Below are positions 57,901 to 64,000 of a DNA stretch of 64,000 nucleotides, one piece after another. Location: assembly GCA_017607445.1 (NCBI GenBank), contig JAEVHH010000001.1:6076001-6140000 (forward strand), given 5' to 3'. The notes under the pieces were generated by a model. It was not told the DNA's origin and searched no databases. It saw only the letters and a program-made list of their open reading frames with translations. Both the position numbers and the translations under genes were made by a program. Numbering within the stretch: the stretch's first letter is position 1; the number at the start of each line of letters is the position of its first letter. This stretch comes from Histoplasma ohiense. Lineage: Eukaryota > Ascomycota > Eurotiomycetes > Onygenales > Ajellomycetaceae.

Positions 57901-59763
57901 GATAATCCATGCAAAGATGCAGGGTTCCATCTTTCTTTGATGTGAATAACACTGATGTGCTGGCTGGGCTCTTGAATGAATGTATTCAATTCTTCTCTAA
58001 CATCTTTTTGATATATTCTTGGAGGACAGAGAGTTCTTGAGGTGATAAGTTATATATTGATTGATATAGAGGTTTCTTGCCAGGTTTGAGCTCTATGATA
58101 TGATTATAAGATGCATGTTCCACATCAGATATGTCTTCTTGAAATACATCAAGATAATCTTTATAATCATCTGAGATATTTGGCTCAGTTGCTGCACTCA
58201 CAGCTTGTAATGATAAGACAGCAAATATAATATTGCCATCATCAATTAGTGTTGTGAATTCTTTAGCAGTATTCAGATGTATGTGGTTAATATTCAACAC
58301 TTTTCTATAGATTCAGCATCTTCACACCCAGTTGATATCAGAATTCACAGCTTTCAATCACAACATGCTCAAAATTACATCATATCTGCTAATGTCAGCT
58401 TCTTTGAAATGATGGAATCCTTCTCAGAGAGTGTGTTCATCATCAATAATCTTCATTGCAGCTCTTTGTTGTTCATATGATTTAATCTTATGATTATCAA
58501 CTGCTTCCACTACTTTTGGTTTATCTTCTGTCTTTGAGAAATATTTTGATGTTCAGATATGGGATACAAAGTTCACATCTGCATCAGAATTCACTAGCAT
58601 TCATATCATTGACCATTCTGCTTCTGTCAGCATCTATATATTCATTGTCAATAATTGTTTATCTTGCAGTCTAGTTGTTCATACTCTCAATGCAGCAGCT
58701 GCTTCTATAATTGAGATTGTTGATTTTTTGCTTATTGAACTTGATTGCACTTTTTGAGATGTAATATTCAACAATCATTTGCAATATAATCCTTCTTATA
58801 GCAGTGAGAACACTTCTTCATTCAGTTATATTTATCTTTCTTGATTTGTTCAGTTGAACTCATTTGTTTCTCTTGTTTCCTCTTGTTTCAATGGTTGCTA
58901 GATTTATCAGAACAACACTGATTCTCTATAAATATCACAGATCTTTCTTTGTGAATAGTATACTGTTGCTCTGACATATTTTCTTTGAGAGTCTGTAGAG
59001 TTTGAAGCAACTCTTTATAGTTCTGAGGCTTCTGATTTCAACAGTTGAGTTCTGTGTGTAATATCTTCAATATTTTACTACACAAGTTATCCATTCTTTG
59101 TTCTTTGCTATATGAGGGTAAGTAGTATTCTCAGTCTTTGAGATATTTAGAGAAATCACATATCAATTGTCATTTTTGTTGCTTCATATCTTGAAACTTT
59201 TGACTTGTCAATCAGCACTGATTCTGTGGATTGTTAATTTGCATTTCTAGATGTGATAACATATCATCAAAAGTCAACAGTGTTGCTCCTCCACATCTCT
59301 CATACAATGATACAAAATTCAACCATTTCTGCTTAATATGGGTGTCAAGATAGAGTTTAGCATCATTTATCTTGTATTCTTTCTTTCAATAATATCAGCA
59401 GTGGCATGTAAAGAGAGTCAATATATGATCTTTATAGTTCTTGAATTCTAACATATTTTTTCCTCAATAATAGTCCTTAATCTCCAACCTTGGTGGTGTT
59501 TCATTATCATCATTCATATTGTTCACAGATTGATTTTGTGGTGGTTCTGTGGTGATATTTTGGATTAATTGAGACTTGATGAGAGTATCTTCACAAATCT
59601 GTGCTTTCAACTTGTTGAGCTGCTGTTGCACATGCAGAATAGCTAATTGCTGCTCTCATTCACAGATTTGATCATTCAACTGTTGCAAACATGCATTGTG
59701 ATCATTGGAGGCAGTAGAGGATTCAGATTGGTTTTCAAGAGATCTTGTGTGTGTTGAGACCAT
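54995..59763 (-). pseudogene. gag-pol of B2
   Basis: Collinear with B1. The gag start reads ATGGTCTCAACACACACAAG. The pol part includes SLQAVSAATEPNISDDYKDY, KPGKKPLYQSIYNLSPQELS, NRYP-type RT sequence, and integrase HFEHDKIIKAIKHKYLWHGM. It carries multiple stop codons, mostly TGA. Confidence 0.75.
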
Positions 59764-60832
59764 CTTACATGTTTTAACTAATATTGCATGTTTTAACTAA
59801 CATTGCATGCTTTATTGTAGGTGTGTGTAACAATGGACCACTCAAATAAAGTTATGAGTGATTAGAATTGTAAGAGATGGTTGTAGGTATAATTATGAGA
59901 GTAGTGTGAAGTACACATGTAGGATGTTAAGAAGGTAGCAATCTCTATTATTCAAAGCTAATCACTGATCTCCTCATATCTATGGATATCAGTGAGCATT
60001 ATATAGGCGACCACCACGCGCTACAGCTGTCTATGGTGCTGTGCACTATATCCCTCCTCATTAATTCTGGCATGTTCTGTGTTCTTCTATCGCCACATAG
60101 CTATTTCCTAATATAGATATCTCCGTTGCGCCTATTACAGTCATATACTGAGATTGTAATTAACAGTTGAGATTCTGTCACAACAGATGTAAGCTCATTC
60201 TTTCTTCTATATGAATACAATTTAGAGATTCTGAACTTTTCTGAGACTCTCTGAGAAACTGCATACATTCACAGCTCTATACAGACAGCAGAGAATATTG
60301 TGAGCAAATTGAAGAAAACTCATGAATAAGCAGAAACTTCAATAATTAGCATTCAGCAAAATTATAAGAATCAAATAAACATCAGAAAAAATTCTACAAC
60401 TCAATATTATATAGAAGACAAAATCTGACTGAATCTCAAGAATATAAAAACAGATCATCTCTCACATACACTAGATTACTATCACATCAAATATACAGTG
60501 AAGAAAATGCTAGATACATATGATTATTAACTCAACATTTCATCTGATATTCACAATATCTTTCATACAAATCTGCTTCAACTCACAGCTGAGAATTCAT
60601 TTCTCTCACAGAGGATTTTCAATTGACAGTCATCTATCATTATAAAAAAAGACAACAAATTTGAGTGGGAAATTGAAGCAATTCTTGACAATAGAATCAA
60701 TCATCATCATCACAAATATCTCATCAAATAAGTAGAATACAATCATTCAATCTGAGAATCTATGTCTGTTTTGAAGAACACTGTCACTCTCAATATCTAT
60801 AAGTTCTCACTCATCTCAGTAGAGAAGGATAA

Positions 60833-61430
60833 TATAATGAATTAGTATCTGTTAGTAATTAACTTATACAATCAACTTTTCTTCTGCATTCATTTGTTTC
60901 TGATTATTGTAATTTTGTATAATTTTTGATGTTCTTCCACTCTGTGCTTTGCATTTATATAGTTTCTAACAATTCTTCTGTGTAGCTTTTAACATTCTTT
61001 CACTCTATGTTTCATACTTATATAGTCTCTAACAATTCTTCTGTGTAGCTTCTAATATTTTTCTACTTTATGCTCCACACTTGTGTAGTCTCTAACAATT
61101 CTTTCATATAGCTTCTAATGTTCTTCTACTCTGTGTTCTGTATTTATATAGTCTCTAATAATTCTTCTATATAGCTTTCAATGATTCTCTCATCTCATAC
61201 TTCACACTTGTGTAGTTTCTAATGATTCTTATACATATTCTTTTAATGTTCTTTCACTCCACACTCCACTGTGGAGCAGCTTCTGATATTCTTTTACTTT
61301 AAACTTTCTTTTATAAGAATTCTCTTCATACAATCTTTTCTTCTGATTTCTTTTCTCTTTCTTTTCTTAATCAATTCATAATCTGTAATTAGAATAGTAT
61401 CAAATTGTTAATTGAAGTACATCTGTTACA
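60833..61430 (+). repeat. 3' LTR of A1 (598 bp)
   Basis: Same length as the 5' LTR but mutated throughout: it starts TATAATGAATTAG where the 5' LTR has TGTGACGGGTTAG, so even the terminal TG is now TA. The differences from the partner LTR that I read are C-to-T or G-to-A. Confidence 0.9.
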
Positions 61431-61970
61431 GAATCCCTTGTTGAATTCCTCACTTGACCTTCAAATAACCCTCTCATCAATGAAAACATAAGATAAAAGT
61501 GGAAATTTCAGTGTTTGAAAGATAGCTTGATCTCTGCAAGTAGTTTATATATATATATATAATTTATTATAAAGAAAAAAAGTGTAGGTTCAGTCTGTTG
61601 ATTGCAATGAGTTAGTACTAGACTGACTGATAAAATCATGAATTATATATTTGATTTGATTTGATTTGATCCCAGTTCATTTCTTGATGTGATTTCCAGT
61701 GAGATCAGAATCAGAATGAAAGTGTAAAGTGACTAGAATTATTAAAACATAAATGAAATGAGACTAATAAATCTTGATATTTCATGTAAAGTGAAGTCTA
61801 GGGTCAACAGATATCAATATGATTGATGAAGATATTATCTTTATCTAGTGCTGCTAGTCTGTTTATCGCTGCTAAACTAGCTATCTATCACTGTCAATCT
61901 ATCTATTGCTGCTAAGCTATCTATCACTGCTAAGCTATCTCTCACTGCTAATCTATCTATCGCTGCTAAG
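61431..61970 (-). repeat. Repeat family C, copy c3 (right part)
   Basis: Continuation of c3 after the A1 insertion. It is the reverse complement of about 29550-30030 of c1, including the TGAAAGATAGCTTGATCTC segment, the (TA)n tract (61544-61562) and the GATA minisatellite (61840-61970), where A3 is inserted. Confidence 0.75.
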
Positions 61971-62441
61971 TGTGACGGGTTAGCACCCGTTAGTAATCAA
62001 CTTACGCAACCAACTCCCCTCCTGCACCCGCTTGTTCCTGGCCGTTGTGACCTCGCGTAACCCTCGATGTTCTTCCGCTCCGTGCTCCGCGCTCGCGTAG
62101 TTTCTAACAATTCTTCCGCGTAGCTCCTTATGTTCTCCCGCTCTGTGTTCCGCGCTCGCGTAGTCTCTAATGATTCTTCCGTGTAGCCCTCAATGATTCC
62201 CCCACCCCATGTTCCGCGCTCGCGTAGCTTCTAACGATTCTTACATGTACTCTTTAATGTTCTTCCACTCCGCGCTCCACTGTGGAGCGGCTTCTGATAT
62301 TCTTCCACCCTGAACTTTCCCCTATAAGAACCCTCTTCATATGACCTTTTCTTCTGATTTCTTTTCTCTTTCTTTCCTTAATCAATTCATAATCTGTAAT
62401 TAGAATAGTACCAAATTGTTAATTGAAGTACACCCATTACA
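61971..62441 (+). repeat. 5' LTR of A3 (471 bp)
   Basis: Contains about three tandem units of about 64 bp (each GCTCGCGTAG-YTTCTAAC-AATTCTT…), a perfect hairpin GCTCCACTGTGGAGC (about 62273-62287) and a TATA-like TATAAGAA at 62333-62340 that could be the promoter for element transcription. Confidence 0.88.
62333..62340 (+). promoter_or_regulatory. TATA-like box in the A-family LTR
   Basis: TATAAGAA, conserved at the matching position of the other A LTRs (TATAAGAACCC in reverse at 34300-34310 in the solo LTR). It is about 100 bases before the LTR 3' end, where a U3/R boundary would be expected. Confidence 0.4.
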
Positions 62442-62810
62442 TTATGAATTGATTCTTCTGTGTTTAAGGCCTGAGTGCCTCATTATTAGTTCTTACACCT
62501 GAGTGCATCATTACCAGTTCTTACGCCCGAGTGCGTCGTTTACAGACCTGAGTGCCTAGTCATTACAAGAGATCTCTCATGGGCCCGAGTGCTCTTATTG
62601 TTAGTTATATAGGCTGTTGTGCCTAAGCATTTGAAACACAATCAACTGTGTTCTACAAGGCCCGAGTGCCTATGAACTGTAACACTGTGAATAGTGTTCA
62701 CAAAGAAGCTTGATCAAGCTTAGTGCTGCAACACTGTGAATAGTGCCTGTGAGAGGACTGAGTATTCCTTTTCTTTTTTTTTTTTATTATTATATGTTCT
62801 TAGATATTGA

Positions 62811-63826
62811 AATGAACTACAAGCAATTCTACAAACACCCGCCGCACCCGAATGCGGCAGACGATAACTTAGACCTATGAAGCATCCTCCAGCAGCAGAT
62901 GCTACAGATGGCTGAATTGCAACAATGACTTGCTGAGATGAGCACTCCCACATTCACTGTTCCTTCTACACCCACGCCTCACAAAAAGCCCCCAAGAGAG
63001 AAGCTTCCAATCCTCGACAAATATGAGGAAGACCTAGCACTCTACCTCATGTGGAAGTCAAAAGTGAACACCAAATTGGACATCGATGGATGAGCAATAG
63101 GCTCACTATCCAATCAAGTGTGGTATATCCATAGCAGGTTGGATGGCGATGCATTAGCAAAATTCCAACCCTGGATGAGCCATTGCCAGGATCATCAGTG
63201 TACACCAGAGCTAGTCTTCCAACAACTCAACTCCCTCTTCCTCAATCCTATGCTTCAAGCCAAGGTGTTAGACTGGCTTAATTGAACTCATCAGATGAAT
63301 GTCGTGTTGGCAACTTATCTTTCTGAATTCAATCGCAAGCTCCTAGAAGCAGGTGGGCAAGACTGAGACAACACTGTCAAGATCAACATATTGTTCAAGA
63401 ACTTGAACTTCCAATTGCATAACTGAAGTGTAGAGCATCTGAAGCCCTCAACATACAGTGAATTCTGTGCTGATCTTCATCTGTTGGACAACAACCTGTC
63501 TCAGTTCCGCGCACTCCAAAATCACAGAGGATTCCGCCGAACAAATGTGTACACCCCAAACCACTCTGCAGCGCCCCCCGCCTCCGAACCAGAATCAATG
63601 GACTGGGTCCCACATGTAAACACAAGTCACCCAAGGGTCCCCAACATCTCAGAGAAGGACGCCGCTGACCAAATCACCAGAGGAGTCTGCATACACTGCG
63701 ACAAGCCAGGGCACTTCACGAATCAATGTCCGAATGTGATCGCCCCGAGTAAACCCCCCACACACGTAAACACTGTGTCGCCCGCGGATAGGCAAGAACA
63801 GAGAAAAGACAAGCTCTCATCCTAAA
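62811..63826 (+). pseudogene. gag of A3
   Basis: Capsid-like region (PPREKLPILDKYEEDLALYL, WYIHSRLDGDALAKFQPWM) and zinc knuckle CIHCDKPGHFTNQC at about 63688-63730, preceded by SMDWVPHVNTSHPRVPNISE. Several TGA codons interrupt the frame. Within the last 340 bases (63484-63825) the frame is open. Confidence 0.85.
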
Positions 63827-64000
63827 ATGTGGACAAGAGCTCAAGGAGCAGAAAGCTAGCTGGAGATTCAAGCAGAAGATGCAAGTGGACACAATCATGA
63901 TCCCTGCCATTGTAAATAGCTTAGTCAACATACAAGCAATGGTAGACAGTGGTTTCCTTCACTACACTCTTATAGACACCCAGCTGGTCGAGAAGCATAA

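Larger units (their letters stand above)
47047..60139 (-). mobile_element. Ty3/Gypsy chromovirus B2, relic, inserted in A1 and split by A2
   Basis: LTRs of 271 bp at 47047-47317 and 59869-60139, with target duplication GTCAT (47042-47046, 60140-60144). Without the A2 insertion the element is about 7.14 kb, the same as B1, and collinear with it: gag start near 59763, RT about 58070-57400, integrase about 56270-55550, chromodomain stop at about 54995, antisense accessory gene 47860-54951, 3' LTR on the left. It is decayed and CpG-poor. It lies in the integrase region of A1, less than 800 bp of A1 sequence from B1, in the same orientation. Confidence 0.92.
34947..61430 (+). mobile_element. Ty3/Gypsy chromovirus A1, full-length relic, split by B1 and B2
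   Basis: Identical-length LTRs of 598 bp at 34947-35544 and 60833-61430, flanked by GAATC (34942-34946 and 61431-61435). Own sequence lies at 34947-39114, 46264-47046 and 60145-61430, about 6.2 kb in total. Order on the plus strand: decayed gag (from 35953), zinc-knuckle region (about 36830-36870), protease (from 37080, MIDSDFLHYTLIDTQ, active-site DSG changed to DSD), reverse transcriptase (about 37620-38480), RNase H (38514-38960), integrase (46264-47046 continuing at 60145), and chromodomain at about 60660-60830 next to the 3' LTR. It is dead: many in-frame stops, mostly TGA. This is the oldest LTR element of the nest because B1 and B2 are inserted in it. Confidence 0.92.
61971..64000 (+). 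mobile_element. Ty3/Gypsy chromovirus A3, 5' part, continues past the window
   Basis: 5' LTR of 471 bp at 61971-62441 (TGTGACGGGTTAGCACCCG … CACCCATTACA), inserted in the minisatellite of c3. gag starts near 62811 (MNYKQFYKHPPHPNAADDNL) and the protease start is at 63939 (MVDSGFLHYTLIDTQLVEKH). It is CpG-rich and close to A2. gag is broken by TGA codons (after DNLDL, ELQQ, DIDG and WLN); where A2 is intact the third of these is CGA (GRAIG). The downstream LTR and target duplication are outside the window. Confidence 0.9.

Overview
This window looks like a chromosome segment of a filamentous ascomycete. A Eurotiomycete is most likely, probably Onygenales/Ajellomycetaceae (Blastomyces/Emmonsia/Histoplasma-like), but that placement is inferred from general gene type and repeat style, not from a database match. 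The evidence is: spliced genes with short introns (about 50-115 nt) and CTAAC/CTAAT-type branch sites, conserved fungal housekeeping genes (NC2-beta, Arp9), a fungal secondary-metabolite gene cluster, and a sharp change near 28.8 kb into an AT-rich block of chromodomain-bearing Ty3/Gypsy retrotransposons.

Layout. (1) 1-12.7 kb, ordinary genes: the 5' end of a FAD-dependent oxidoreductase (minus, runs off the left edge); NC2-beta in four exons (2875-3656, plus); Arp9 in three exons (7329-4919, minus); a GPI-anchored cysteine-rich surface protein in two exons (8951-7962, minus); a frameshifted F-box gene (11257-10579, minus); and poorly defined coding remnants at 11.5-12.3 kb. (2) 12.7-27.0 kb, a putative biosynthetic gene cluster: SAM methyltransferase, MFS exporter (2 exons), phenol-hydroxylase-type FAD monooxygenase (3 exons), sulfotransferase-like P-loop protein (2 exons), NmrA-like protein (4 exons), and a single-exon 1054-residue NRPS-like adenylation-thiolation-reductase (A-T-R) enzyme transcribed divergently from the NmrA gene. 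A simple model is that the A-T-R enzyme activates an amino or aryl acid and releases it reductively as an aldehyde or alcohol, the other enzymes tailor it, and the MFS protein exports it. I saw no cluster-specific transcription factor. (3) 28.8-64 kb, a transposon block with one plausible host gene (31792-32223).

The transposon block can be reconstructed from LTR boundaries and target-site duplications (TSDs). An older repeat family (called C here) received chromovirus A1 (34947-61430, plus, 598-bp LTRs, TSD gaatc). A1 later received two copies of a second chromovirus: B1 (39115-46258, minus, 271-bp LTRs, TSD acaat) and B2 (47047-60139, minus, 271-bp LTRs, TSD gtcat). B2 in turn received a younger A-family copy, A2 (48730-54674, minus, 470-bp LTRs, TSD gaatg). 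A solo A LTR (34191-34533, TSD atagc) and a further A copy, A3 (61971 to beyond the window), lie beside it. All copies are decayed by C-to-T/G-to-A changes. CpG is nearly gone from the old copies, and many in-frame stops are TGA where another copy has CGA or TGG.

The most unusual item is that the B family carries an apparently spliced, three-exon cysteine-rich gene on the strand opposite to gag-pol, between the pol stop and the 3' LTR. Its architecture is the same in both B copies. Splice structures given here were worked out by hand from frame continuity and splice consensus and have not been checked against transcripts.
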